This document shows positions 39,488-51,199 of a stretch of DNA of 64,000 nt, in pieces. This DNA comes from Anaeramoeba flamelloides (lineage: Eukaryota > Metamonada > Anaeramoebidae), in assembly GCA_027625915.1 (NCBI GenBank), contig JANTQA010000023.1, positions 7,440,001-7,504,000 on the forward strand, in the 5' to 3' direction. The translations under genes were made by a program, and so were the position numbers. Below the pieces are notes generated by a model, which worked only from the letters and a program-made list of their open reading frames with translations, searched no databases and was not told the origin of the DNA. Numbering within the stretch: position 1 is the stretch's first letter; each line of letters begins with the position of its first letter.

Positions 39488-39712
39488 CTCATTGATCGAA
39501 CAAGTGATGTGTATTGAATTTTTGGTCGAGGGGTGTAAATAATTTATTGCTTCATTCCAGTGAAATAAAGCATTCCATTGATCGAACTCACAAAGTGGAC
39601 TGAAATTTTGGTAGAGTCGTGTTATGGAATTATAGGAGTTATTTTACTGAAATAAAGCTGGTTCATTGATCGAATTCGTGAAGATGATCGGAAATTTTGG
39701 AGTGTTTTTTTT
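39488..39712 (+). repeat. diverged tandem repeat, about 87-base unit, 2.5 copies
   Basis: CATTGATCGAA recurs at 39490, 39576 and 39664. Each unit then has a TGAAATTTTGG-like stretch and a TGAAATAAAGC box. Units are diverged. No reading frame. Confidence 0.75.
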
Positions 39713-41700
39713 TTAAATAAAAAAATTTTTTAAAAAAGAAAAAAAAAAAGAAAAAAAAAAGAAAAAAAAATGTCAAACAAAAAACAATAACCAATTAAAG
39801 CCAAAGTGTACTAATACCAATAATAAAAATATATACCTCTGTATATTTAATTAGTGTTTCCTCAAAATTGACTCAAATGTCAACTAAGTGTTATCGGCTT
39901 ATTGTTATTTTGTTGGAGCTTTTTAATTATTTTTAAATTGTATTTTTATCTTAAAGTTAGCTATGATGAATTTTGCCAAAAGCTTTATCCATAAAATCTG
40001 TTGATAAGGAATTTTCTTGAAACTAAAAAGAAGGAAAAATGATTTTTCTAATTCTTCATTATTTTTAAGAAAGTGTTTTTTTGCTGGCTAACTAAGGTTT
40101 ATGTATACCTCATAGCAACTCATTATTGAAAACCCATCTCAACCACAAAAATTGATTTTTATTAAAAATAATCCTCACCTTTTTAAAACTTTATTATTTG
40201 AAAAAGGTCAAATTAAAAAAAAAATCCTCACTTTTTTCAAATAAAAAACCCCAAAAAAGTTAAAAAAAGTCCACACTTTTAAAAAATAGCTGGATTATTT
40301 GATAAACGTGTTTTTTATTATTATTATTATTATTATGATTTTACTAAAATTCGATAGCCACAAAATTATGATTACAACTAATATCCAAGAAATAAACCAC
40401 ACTTTAATTTTATTTTCTTTGAATAAAAACCCCCTTTTTATTCATTATTACGTTTTGATTAAAATAATACAATTCCAAATACTATAAATAAACAAGAATT
40501 GAAAATAAAAAAAAAATCAAATGAAATCTTTTTTCCATTTAAAAATAAGATACCTGAAACTTTTCAAATTTATTTTTATTTAAAATTCCCCCTTAATAAC
40601 CAAGGTCGAAAAGTGTATTAACTCCTAAAAAGTGATATTTGTCTAATAAGGTATATCCAAAAAAGCGGGGCATTTTTTTTTTACATTTCATAACAATATT
40701 CTCTATGTTACATTATTTCTATTTGTAAATTAACAATAAACAATTAAGAATAATATTAATACTGGAAAAATCAAGACCTATTGTTTGTATTTCAAAATAT
40801 GTTCATTAAAATATTTCCTAAAAATCAAAGAAAAAAAAATTCAAACTCTTTTTGTATAAAACAAGTTACAAGCAAAACCAATAAAAAACGAGCAATACAA
40901 CCAGTTAAACCTTTAATACAGAGCCTTTAAACGAAAATTAAGGTATAAGAAAAAATTCAAAGTTAAGAAAAAAAATTCGGATTCTAGTAAAATAATTTGT
41001 GTAAAAAAAAAACCCCAAAAAATGTGTCTTAATTTGAGATTTTTTTATAACTTAATTTTGGTAAAAATATTGTGCCTTAAAAGTGGAACTGGTATGATAA
41101 TAAGTTGACAAATGATTTTTTAAATAATGAAGTATATTTTTAATTATTCTATTTTCCGTGAAAATTTCTATTGAGATTTAACCTCTAAGTAAAAAATTAT
41201 GATTAAAAAGTAAAAAATTAACCACATATGTATTGAATGTTAAAAATATCATATAAAATTGTGATCAAAAACTTTTATAGCTTTAATTCAAGTAATTTAA
41301 TACTTTAAAAATAAACAAACGTATTGAATTATTATTAAGAATCAATTTATGATTAATTACAATTTTGGAAATTTAAATAATTTTATTAAAATTAAGAATA
41401 ATCTAGAAATTTTAAAATAAAAAGCCTAGCTTTGTTGGAAATAGTTTATTTATTATATAATCTAAATTCAAATACAAAATGGCTTCAATAAAAAAAAAAA
41501 TCAAAAACAAAATTCATTAAAAAATGTTTTTTTATTTTAAACCTATGCAAAATTAAATGATTTTTTCACAATTTTCTCAAACTTAAACATAAAAATAACT
41601 ATAACGATTCTCTTAATAATAGACTGCAGTCGGGCTTCATGTACTTTGTGTTCTTCAAAATATAAAGCACTTTAATCAAACAACATCAACTTTTTACGAT
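39713..41700. other. intergenic, nothing recognised except a decayed MITE
   Basis: AT-rich, with A-runs at 39735-39770. A GC-richer patch at 41630-41655 (ACTGCAGTCGGGCTTCATG) lies about 50 bases upstream of the next start codon and could be promoter-related, but I recognise no site. Confidence 0.5.
40900..41094. mobile_element. decayed copy of the 197-bp palindromic MITE
   Basis: It keeps the order and motifs of the 35633 element (CAGTTxxAC, CCTTTAA, AATTAAGG, then the inverse TGTGTCTTAATTTGAGATTT and CCTTAAAAGTGGAACTGG) but is heavily diverged. It is clearly older than the 35633 copy. Confidence 0.65.
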
Positions 41701-42441
41701 ATGGAAACGAATTGTTCAAATTTAAAAATTGAAAGTTATGGAAAAAATCAACAGCAATTCTATAAGCAATCACCAATTAACAATTCGACTGAAGATTCGA
41801 AGGAAATGATTGAAGATCTATTTTCAAAAAAAAAAAAATTACAGACTAATAAATTAAAAATCCAAGATTTGCAAACAATCAAATTGTCCCGAAATCGTAA
41901 AAGAAAGCCCTTGAAACTAATAAGCAACCCTATAAAGGCTAAAATCAAGAACGAGGATAAGGCTGTAGAGCTGAAAAAAACTGATTCTGGTATGAATACC
42001 GATAGTAGTAAAAATAACGGGGAAAAAAATAAAAAGACGGGCGGGAACAAACGTAGAAGGTCGTCTTCTGATTACAAAAAGGTTAAAAAGCAATTGAATA
42101 AGATTTTAAAATCAAAAAAAATCACTTTTAAACAATTAAAAATGATTATGACCACAGATCCAATACCTCGATGGAAAGATCGATTTTCAATTTTTAAATA
42201 TTACGACCCCACATTAATCACCAATTGGCCAGAAGGTTTAGAAAAGGAGAACACACCAATTATTATCGATAAAAGATTTTTTACTATTTATCATTCATTT
42301 AGCCCCAATATTTTAGCTAAAAATTTGCAACGAGGGATGACATATTTCTTCGAAAGTTACGGTTTTAAAAATTGTTCAAAATTCCACCGAAAGAAAATGG
42401 TTTTTAAACGTTCAAAAGATTGTATAAAAAAAAATAAATAA
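41701..42441 (+). CDS. lysine-rich orphan protein, 246 residues
   Basis: Single exon from ATG 41701. Residues 1-130 are Lys/Asn/Ser-rich with basic clusters that look like nuclear signals (SRNRKRKPLK, NKRRRSSSDYKK). Residues about 131-240 look like a folded domain: KKITFKQLKMIMTTDPIPRW, then NWPEGLEKE, then GMTYFFESYGFKNCSKF. I do not recognise this domain. A lineage-specific nuclear or DNA-binding protein is a guess from charge only. The coding stretch is visibly less AT-rich than both flanks, which supports that it is real. Confidence 0.8.
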   Translation: METNCSNLKIESYGKNQQQFYKQSPINNSTEDSKEMIEDLFSKKKKLQTNKLKIQDLQTIKLSRNRKRKPLKLISNPIKAKIKNEDKAVELKKTDSGMNTDSSKNNGEKNKKTGGNKRRRSSSDYKKVKKQLNKILKSKKITFKQLKMIMTTDPIPRWKDRFSIFKYYDPTLITNWPEGLEKENTPIIIDKRFFTIYHSFSPNILAKNLQRGMTYFFESYGFKNCSKFHRKKMVFKRSKDCIKKNK

Positions 42442-42678
42442 ATTATTTTTAACTGCATTATTTATTAATATTTTCGGAAATATTTATACCTTCATACTCT
42501 TGAGAACAGAGTTTTTATATAAATATACAACTTATTTTTTTCAATTAATATAGTATTTAATTGTTGAATATACGTGTATTATTTATTTTAAACATTCCAA
42601 AGAATTTATTAACAAAATTAAAAAAAAAAAAAAAACAAATTATTAGTTAAATAATTCAGGATTAATCAATAAACATAT

Positions 42679-42705
42679 AATAATAATAATAATAATAATA
42701 ATACA

Positions 42706-42736
<31 letters not shown>

Positions 42737-42995
42737 TAATAATAATAATAATAATAGCGATAGCAGCGGTGGTAGTAGTAGCAGCAGTAGCAACAACAAT
42801 AACAATGATAATAAAATACCAGGCAAAGACAATAATTATTTAATTATTATTTTAACAAATTTTCAAATATATTTATTTTTTAATCAAAATGTATTGATCA
42901 ATTTATTTGACAAAATAAAAATAAAAAGTTATTTTGATAATTTATTAATTTTTTTATGTGAGATATTTTTTTTAATACAAGTTTATAAAAACTAA
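42679..42995 (+). repeat. (AAT)n microsatellite running into an Asn/Ser-coding open stretch
   Basis: AAT runs from 42679 to 42755, with phase breaks, turn into AGC, GGT, AGT and AAC codons that read NNNNSDSSGGSSSSSSNNNN and then NDNKIPGKDNN. The frame stays open to a TAA at 42993 (86 codons) but has no start codon. It looks like the poly-Asn/Ser part of a protein, either an undetected exon or a relic. Confidence 0.5.
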
Positions 42996-43761
42996 AATTA
43001 TTTATCAGGGGTTTTGATGATAAATTGTATTATCAATATATTCCCAATGAATTCAAGAAAATATTAAAAAATCGAAATTAATCATACTTTAATTAATGGT
43101 TTTTTTTCTCCTTTTTTCTTCAAGAAAAAAAGAGATCAAACGTTTTTTATTTTTTAAAAAATGAGATTGATTTCTTTGGGAGAAAAAACAAAAACGTTGT
43201 TTGATTTTAGACATTGTTTTTAAACAAAGAAAGGGAATTCATTCAATTTCCAACCTTTACGGGAAAAATGATGGACTTTTTTCTTTGTTGTCTATTGATC
43301 AAATAATTGAGTGACTTGAACCAAATTAATTTTCTAATGTCGTAAATCCTTGAGCGAGGCAAACCTTATATATTTATGAGATTAAAAAGTAGCAAAATAA
43401 ACTCTTTTTCAAATATTGTGACTCACCTGAAATAATAAATTGAAAAAAAAAATTATCCTTTAGTATTCAAGAACAATTAACAACTAAATATAATTTGTAA
43501 TTCACTTTTAAGTCATTCTAAATATATAAAAACCTGATATTTTAAAAAATTAAAAAAAAAAAAATCAAAAACTAAAAAAAAGTGAGTAATAATTTTTGAA
43601 ATGAGCATTACAGATTTTTTATTACTGAACTTTCACTGAAAAAAAGTTGAACAACAAGATTTTTTATGAATAATTAAATCCATTTTCAAAGACATTATAT
43701 GGTCTCAATTTTCATAGTGATTATTTGTCTTTTCGAAGATCTCTTTTTTTTTTCTACATGA

Positions 43762-43800
<39 letters not shown>

Positions 43801-46150
43801 AAAAAAAAAGAAAAAGAAAAAGAAAAAGAAAAACAAAAGAAAAGCAAAAATTTGAAAAAGCAAAACTAAAATTTGCAAAATTAGAAAAAATGATTCTGAT
43901 CCAAAATTTGAAAATATTTTTTGTTAAGAATACTGGAATAAACCCTCAAAACAACTTCCATTAACATTATAAAGTGTGTAAAAATCTTTGAAAAATAGTT
44001 TCATTTGGTTAAACTCTTCTAAAATAACTTTAAATAACATTTTTAAAGTGAGATTTAATAGTAAAATACTATTAGTTTTAGACAAATACAATTAAAAATG
44101 AGAAGATCAGAACATTTTCAGAATTTGCCTAATAATTAAATGATTTCCCAAAATATTTCCACAGTGACTACAATACTACCCTAAACTTTTTTGTGTTCTA
44201 ATCTCTTTCTTATCAGTAGTTATGATGGAATTATATGGTTAAATTTTTATAAATTAAAAGTTTGAGATTAAAAAAACATATAACTTATTATAAACTTCCT
44301 AGAAAAAAAATTAAAAAAACAAAAAAAAATCATTTATTTAATTTTAAATATATTTTTTAACATTTTCATCTATTTTTTAATTATTTTTACTTTTTTTTTT
44401 TACTACTTTTTAACTGAACAAGAAAGATACCTAAAATTGAATTTGTGTAAACTAAAATAATATCTATTAAAAAATCCTTGATCTACTTTTGAAGGAATAG
44501 AAAAAGCCATAGTAAAAAATAAAAATAAAAAAATAATTTTACTAACGAGTTTTACTATTAAATCTTGTTTTTTGAAAATTCAAACAAGTTTAATTGAACT
44601 TAATGTTTTAACTTCAATAATTTTCAATTGATGGATATACGGGCCCAATGAATTCTTTATACATATCACATACTCATTTTTTTTTATATTGGTAAAGGTA
44701 ATTATGGTCTTTTATTCAAAGATTAATTAAAAGTTATTTTTTGTTGTTTTGTGGGTTTATTTTTTTTTGTTCAACCTTAAATCCATTAACCATATACTTA
44801 AAAATACACCTACGATCATGACAAAAGTATTTCAAAAAAAAATTTTTTAACATGTATTAATTTTTCACGTTTTAATAACTTCACTATAATAAGCCTTGAT
44901 TGGTTAACAAGAAATCTTTGATCGATAATTATTTCGAAAGATATTTTATAATTTAAGTTGATATACCAAATTTTTTAACACTATTTTTTTTTTAACAAAT
45001 TTCAAAAGTAATAAAATTTCAAAAAGTTTTTTTCTTCACAATTAAGAAGCCATTTTATTATTTTAAAAGATGTTTTAAATTTAATCGATATCTTTTAAAT
45101 AGGATAATCAAATATTTTGACTATTCAAGAATTTTTTATTGTTTAAATTGAAAAAATATTTTTTTTTTGCTTATAATTTTTTTGATTAGTTTTTTAAATT
45201 TTTCAGTTTATTGAAAAAAGTAACATAAAACCCTTGTTAGCTTTTCTTAAGTTTTCTGTTTATTTGGGAAATCAATCGATTTTCGTAAGGTTTTTTTTTA
45301 CTTTTTGAAATAAACCGAAAATTTATTAAAATTTTTTTTTATTCCAAAAAGTAAATAAACATAGAACACTTTCTAAATAAAATAGAAAACCTCAAAAAAA
45401 CCACCTTAGGTGTTTTTTTAATTTTAGTTATTAAAAGAAAATTTCTTAAATTTTCTTTCTATTTCTTAAATTAAAAAGAAAAACAGGAACCTAGGCACTC
45501 TACAGCACTTGACGAAACTTCTCTTTTGTTTTTTCCAGGATTTAAAAAAATACAGCAAAATTTAGAATTTACTGGATTCTTTTGAATTCTGAGAAAAATT
45601 AGGCACCCAGAGTCACTTGAATCCCATAATACACCTTTTGTTAGGTTTTCAAGAATTTAAAAGAATTGTGCAAAATCCATGAAATTTACTGGACGCTTTT
45701 GAATACTGAAAAACCATCTCACCTGGAATATTTATAAAATTCTACTTATAATTAGTATTTTTTTTTCTTTGAATTTTTTTAGATAAATAGAATATTTTCA
45801 AAATTTATTAGTTTTTATCTATTCAAGTAAATAACTCAAAGTTGAATTAAACTAATAATCATTGTCAGATCTATTTAAAAAGTTTACCCGACAAAAAAGA
45901 CCTTTTTTTCTTGAATAGCGACTTTAAAAAATCGTAGTACCTCTAAAAACATTAAATACGATAGCTATAAGATTTTTAAGTGCTGAAATGCTGATTATAT
46001 TGTAAATAAACTATTAATAATGGATGAAATGATATTAAAAGTAATAATTTTGTCTTATATGAAATTTTCAATTTTATTATTTTCATACTGTGCTACGAAG
46101 GCATTTATCCAATGAATTTTTCATTTAAATAGGCCATTTGTACAAAAGTA
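42996..46150. other. gene-free, AT-rich
   Basis: A-runs (about 29 A at 43771-43799) and AT-rich filler. The only structure is the duplicated segment at 45495-45712. Confidence 0.6.
45495..45712 (+). repeat. diverged tandem duplication, about 110-base unit
   Basis: Two consecutive copies share AGGCAC..., a CACTTGA box, CTTTTGTT, GGxTTxAA, CAAAAT, ATTTACTGGA and CTTTTGAAT. The first starts at 45495, the second near 45601. No reading frame. Confidence 0.6.
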
Positions 46151-46158
46151 CTAATAAC

Positions 46159-46747
46159 TCAGTAAAATTCCATAATTTCCACTAAACCAATACTACTATT
46201 CATTTCAAATTTAGAAAGTGGGTATTTACAACAAGAACAATAAAAAAACACCAAAACTACTACCATTTTTACCAAAAATAATTTTTTTTGATCTAAGGTT
46301 AAAAGATCGTAATCGCCTTCACCAATATAAAAAAATGGTTTGGAGATAATGTGTCTGAAGAATTCATTTTGAACGACCACCCTTCATAAACAATGACTCA
46401 AGAAAAGGATCATTGAAAATTTGTAAAAAAAGAAACCGAGATGAAACTTTTTTCTCATTTGGAACTGAAATCTGTTATTTTCGTTTTTAGAATTTTTGTT
46501 GAAAATAAAAGTTGTTTTTTGAAAGGGTTTTAATTAATATAAAGGTGTGGGTGTGGAACTTGATCTTTTGTTGAGGATTGAGATTAGATTTTTAATTCAA
46601 AAATTGAAAAATGAACAAATGAAGGTGTACCGTTGCAAACAAACTTTTTTTTGAACAAGAACGGGTGTTTGAATCAAAAAGAATTTGTTTTGTGTTTTTT
46701 TTTATGTGTAGCTGAATTTGGTAATGGATCTGCTAAAATGGTGTAAA
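46159..46747. other. coding-like island, strand and gene model unresolved
   Basis: Less AT-rich than its flanks, with protein-like sequence on both strands. Plus: IVIAFTNIKKWFGDNVSEEF and, in another frame, FERPPFINNDSRKGSLKI, whose donor (ATTT|GTAAAA near 46425) fits in phase with an acceptor TGTGTAG at 46711 and a short end reading SEFGNGSAKMV then TAA (46747). Minus: EFFRHIISKPFFYIGEGDYD. One strand is the shadow of the other. I favour a plus-strand gene with short exons, but cannot name it. Confidence 0.3.
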
Positions 46748-47069
46748 CCGAATCCAGGATAATAAATTAGGTGTATTTAAAAAACAAAAAAAAAAAATAA
46801 AAAACAATCAAATTTCCAGCAGTTTACATTTTTAAATCTAAAGAAAAAGTTGGTTTACGAATAAAAAAAACAAGAGAAAAGTAAAAAAAGAAAAATTAAA
46901 GTTAAACACAAACAGAGTTATTTTTTTTTTTTTTTTATTTTATTTAATGGTCAAAAGAAAAGCGATTGTTCATTAACAAAAATTGTTTTTCTTATTTTTG
47001 TTTTTTTTTTGAACAAGATCTTTGTGTATCAAAAAGGTGTTCCACAAGAATTCTAAAAATTTTAGTAAC

Positions 47070-47333
47070 TTAATTCATTTTCCTCATTTCGTCTTCATCA
47101 AAAAAGTCAGGAAAATCTATTGGTAAATTTGAAAAAGAAAAAAAAGAAAAGAAAAAGAGTAAGAAAAAAAATTAAAAACAAATAAAAATAAAAAAACACC
47201 TACCATTGTAAAAATCATTGTGAAGAAATTTGAATTCGCTTTTTTCGCCCATTAATTCCATTAAAACCATTGGATCAACATCTTCCATATTACCTAAAAG
47301 TTCTTCCATTGGCACTTCTCCAAAATCTGACAT
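47070..47333 (-). CDS. COPS9: COP9 signalosome acidic subunit CSNAP/COPS9
   Basis: Smallest subunit of the COP9 signalosome, the complex that removes Nedd8 from cullins. Exon 1 is 47333-47204 and exon 2 is 47116-47070, with an 87-bp intron (donor G|GTAGGT, acceptor CCAATAG), giving 58 residues; human CSNAP has 57. The C-terminus reads HNDFYNDFPDFFDEDEMR, matching the aromatic/acidic tail of human CSNAP (HADFFNDFEDLFDDDDIQ), the part that docks into the complex. Upstream, MVLMELMGEKSEF parallels the short hydrophobic helix before the tail. The start codon is the first ATG and the intron splits the conserved tail (D44). At 47607-47443 on the same strand, 110 bases upstream, another open stretch (HSFYENNFKDIISKIEENNF) may belong to a separate small gene. 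Confidence 0.8.
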
Positions 47334-47442
47334 ATTGTTTTATAAGAAAAAAAATATTAAATAACAAAGGAAAAAAGAGTAAAAAATAAAAGGGGTAAAT
47401 TTTACATTAAGGGAGTAATCAAAGACAAATACCAATCCAAAT

Positions 47443-47607
47443 TTATACAAAACTTTCTACTAAATTAAGATCAATTCTCAAATAATGTCCTCTGTCTTTT
47501 AAATGTGAAAAATTGTTCTCTTCAATTTTTGAGATTATATCTTTAAAATTATTTTCATAGAAAGAGTGTGTCTTCATTTTCATAGAATTAATTCTGGCTA
47601 TTCTCAT
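47443..47607 (-). other. possible small gene or exon, unrecognised
   Basis: From ATG 47607 the minus strand is open for 54 codons: MRIARINSMKMKTHSFYENN then FKDIISKIEENNFSHLKDRG and HYLRIDLNLVESFV. It looks coding and could end at a donor (TTTT|GTATAA). It sits 110 bases upstream of COPS9, so it may be a neighbour's last exon. No family recognised. Confidence 0.3.
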
Positions 47608-48047
47608 CTTTAAGATATAATAGTACAAAATGAGAATTCTAAACGAAAGGGATCTTTGTAAATTGAAGAAAGAAAAAGAGATGAAGATTTTATTATGTTT
47701 GATATCTAATACCTAAATATTGTTTAGTTTTCTCAAAAGATCAATTCTCCCTACTATTATTTAAAATTGCATTTATTCATTGTTACATAGTCTTTTCATT
47801 GTGGTTCGACAAATCAACCATAATTATTTCTATCAATAATAAAAGTCAACGGTATCAAAAAACAAGACAAAGAGTTTTTTAATCATTTGTAAAACTTAAT
47901 ATTTTTCTCCAATTGGTTTCTTTTTTTAGTTTTTTCGCCTCCCCCTTTTTATTTTTTTTGATGATTTTGAATGAGGTTCAATAGATAAATAATCACTATA
48001 CGAGTTAAAAAAAAATATCTATCTAGATCAAACTGAACCAATCATAA

Positions 48048-49923
48048 ATGGAAAAAAATGAACCAAAACCAACAAAGAACAGTGAGCTGAAATTAACTGA
48101 ATTACTTTTAAGTGAACCGAATCGAACTTTACATACTAACCAAAGAGTTAATATTTTCATTGGGTTTTCCCGTCAGGTTGGTGTCTTGAGCGGGGATTTC
48201 GCGAAAACAAAATTTGGGAAACTTGTAAAAAAACAATATTAATCAAGACAACAATATGAGCATTTCAAAAACAAATTATTATTCTTAAAAACGCATTTTT
48301 ATAAATGTTCCGATGGAAAAAAGTCTAATTTAAAAATTTAGTAAAATAACAATTTTCATCTAGTTTATAATAGATCAAATATTTAAACATTTTTTATCAA
48401 ATAATAAAATCTGTGATCTTCCACTTTATTCTTTATTTTGATAATTACGTTTTAAGTTATCTAGAGCGTAATACATGCTTTTTCTGTATAATTAATTTTG
48501 ACAAATATTTATAAATCCATTTTGAAATTATCAGTTGAAAAAGAAAAAGTTATATCTATATAATAATTTTCATGTGTATTTAAGATATAACCTTTAACTC
48601 AATAAAACTTGAACTTAAAGTAGAAGGATAGTTCATCAACTGTTTAGATGGACTATTGAAAGGTTTATATACTTATTACAAATTTTGGGATGAGAAAAAA
48701 GTTTCTTGCCCTACTTACAAATTTAAGAAAAAAAATCCTAAATATTAAATTTTAATAAGATATATTAAATTATTATTCTTTAAAGCTAATAATCAACACT
48801 GTATGTTTAAAAGTAATTACTACTAGGCATAAAAATGGAACAATTATATATACATTCATCAATAATAAAAAAAAAAAAAAAAACAAATTACTGAGAATTA
48901 AATGAGTATTTCAAATTAACTCGATGTTTTATTCTTCTTGTAAAAACGAAGATTTAATTCTGTGTATCAATAGTAAATCTAAGATAAATCCATTTTGAAG
49001 GTAAAAATCGCATTTCTATATGAAAAATTCAAATTAGAAATTGATTTTTTTTTAGTAATTTATACAATTTTGTATAAAATTTATTATTTTTTAGATGGTA
49101 AAAATCATCCAAAAAAAATCTATTTTTTTCAAGAAAATCCTTAAATTTGATCTTTTATTGTTATAATTTTTTTTTTGTTAACAGAAATTTTAGAAATCAA
49201 TATCATATTTACTTATTAAAATTTAATCTGTTTCTTTGATTGTGTACTATTTAGATTTTTTTAGAAGAAAAAAAGCAACTTTTAATAAGCAAAAGAAGTT
49301 TATACAGAAAAAAAGTCTTTATTTTGACAACAGAAGTTTAATCGGAAATTAATTATTTTTACTTTTTTTCTTTTTTATTAACCAAACAAAATAATCAAAC
49401 AGATACTGTAAAGAATTACTTTTTTTGTTTTTATTAATATTTTAAAAGTCAAACTCTTTTTTAGTCAAAGAGGCCCATTTTTATTGAAGAAATAGAACAT
49501 ATTCTCCTTTTTTCATTCATTATTCTTCTCAAAATAATTTTTTAATTATTAGATTAGATCATTTTTTCTCATTTATTTTTTTAATTTGCATAATTTTGCT
49601 TTTTTTGATTTTTGCTTTTTTTTAAAAAAAAGTAAATTTGAAAAAAAAACTGATTAGAATTTTCAAATCAACATTAAGTTAAATGAGGATTGGTATTTTC
49701 TTTTAAAATTCATAGAATTCCAATTAAAAAATCTTTTTGTCAACAATTTTAATTTTTTAAATAAAATTGAGATATTATTCACGAGATGTTCCAATGAAAG
49801 GGGTGCAAAAAATTTGATAACATTTTTTTTCTTTTGAAATAGGTGGATGGTTCAGATATTTTGTTTATGAATATAAACCCTAAATCTATCTCTTGTTATT
49901 TCCTTCTTTTCAATTATACATAA
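48048..49923 (+). CDS. candidate two-exon small protein, unknown function
   Basis: Exon 1, 48048-48224 from ATG, reads MEKNEPKPTKNSELKLTELL, then NQRVNIFIGFSRQVGVLSGD and FAKTKFGKL. It ends in phase at a donor (CTT|GTAAAA). If not spliced it runs on five codons to a stop. A strong acceptor (T-rich run, GAAATAG at 49842) opens an in-phase exon 49843-49923 reading VDGSDILFMNINPKSIS.. to TAA. The product would be 85 residues. The alternating hydrophobic pattern suggests a small beta-barrel (OB- or Sm-like), but I see no diagnostic motif. The intron would be 1,618 bp. Exon 1 is clearly less AT-rich than its flanks. Confidence 0.38.
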
Positions 49924-50077
49924 ATTATTTGATACTCAAAAACTTGAATTAATCATTTTTGTACTGGCCTATTTGATTGAAATGAGGTTTATTTAAGTTT
50001 TTTTTTTTTATTTTTTATTGATTTATTATTCTGAAAAATTAATCATTATTCTTTTGATTTAATTCTATATAAAAACC

Positions 50078-51109
50078 TAAACCCCAATTTAACATTTTTA
50101 ATACACCAAAATTCGATTTTTGAAAAGTAAAATTCTTATTTAATCAATTTCCTAAGAAATAACAAATTAAAACCATTCGCTATTTGAAATGTTAACATTT
50201 GTTTAAAGTTTACAATACCCACTATACAAAAAAAGAAAAATTATCAACACAAATAAATCTAAGGGTGTTTTAAAAATTTTGGAGAGAAAAACAAAAAAAT
50301 GTATAGGGTTTATTGTTAAGGGTTAGATGAAAACTCATCGAATCTGTTAAAGAGAGAATTTTGAAGTGACTAAATTTGAGACTTCTAATCCAAAGAGTAT
50401 ATATTAGATACAGTCATCAGAAGTATTTGAATCTTAATTTAGTTTTCTAAAAAAAAAAAGATTAAAAATAAAGAATTTGTAAAAAAACGATAGAAAGAAA
50501 AGAATGAAGAGTGGAAAAAATAAAGAGGTTTAAAATAATTATTGTGAGAGACCTGGAGTTTTCTGGTTTAAATGAATTTGCAGATAGTTTTTATTTTGTA
50601 TTGAGCATCTTTTTCCTAATTGCGTGTTGAGTCATGTTGGCCAAAAGATATTCTATGGCAATGTCATAGGTTTCTTTTATGTTCATTTTTCTCAATAATT
50701 CATCTGTGTTTTCTTTTGACTATTATGTTATAGTCAAAACTTTTGATTTTTTTGATTTGTTTTTTCCAGTGTTTCCTGGTTCTCAAAAAAATGTATTTTT
50801 ATATTTGGAAATTTTACTAACAATTATTGATTGATCAAATGGTTTGATACTATCAAATAATTTTATTCGAGTTATCCTATTTAAAAGAACTCAACTTTAG
50901 ACAAACATAAATTGTTCGAAAAAATTAAATTGATCTAACGAAACAGGTTTCGTAATTCCAAAAATGAAATGTAAACAAAAAACTAAAAGATGAAAAAATG
51001 ATTTTACAAATTTTTCAAAAAACAAAATTATTTCCAATTTTCAGGAAATTGTATTATTGTAATTCTTTGAACTATTTTAACCGTGTTAAAAATTTTGAAT
51101 TTTAGTTTA
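50078..51109 (+). mobile_element. TAAACCCC family 2 MITE split by a 480-bp insertion
   Basis: Left part 50078-50304 (TAAACCCCAATTTAAC.., AAATTTTGGAGAG) and right part 50785-51109 (GATTGATCAAATGG.., ending TTTAGTTTA) together match the intact family 2 copies. The break carries a 12-base direct repeat, AAAAAAATGTAT, at 50293-50304 and 50785-50796, the footprint of an insertion. Confidence 0.75.
50305..50784 (-). other. 480-bp insertion carrying an exon-like reading frame
   Basis: On the minus strand 50719-50591 follows an acceptor-like ACATAATAG and is open for 42 codons to TAA: SKENTDELLRKMNIKETYDI then AIEYLLANMTQHAIRKKML. The composition looks coding. The insert has no terminal inverted repeat and no poly(A) end, so its class is unclear. 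It could be a piece of a larger element or a transduced gene fragment. Confidence 0.45.
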
Positions 51110-51199
51110 TTTTCAAGTTTTTTTTAAAATTAACAAGAATCAATTATTAAATAAAAAAAAGTCAATAAGAATAAAAAATATTTTCCAGTAATAATATTT

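Noticed and set aside
43725-43964. 79-codon frame with a poly-Lys run
   Set aside because: Formed by a 29-A tract and AAAG repeats; no start context or family.
47800-47825. GTGGTTCGACAAATC considered as a tRNA T-arm
   Set aside because: No matching acceptor, D or anticodon stems around it; no tRNA, rRNA or snRNA could be supported anywhere in the window.
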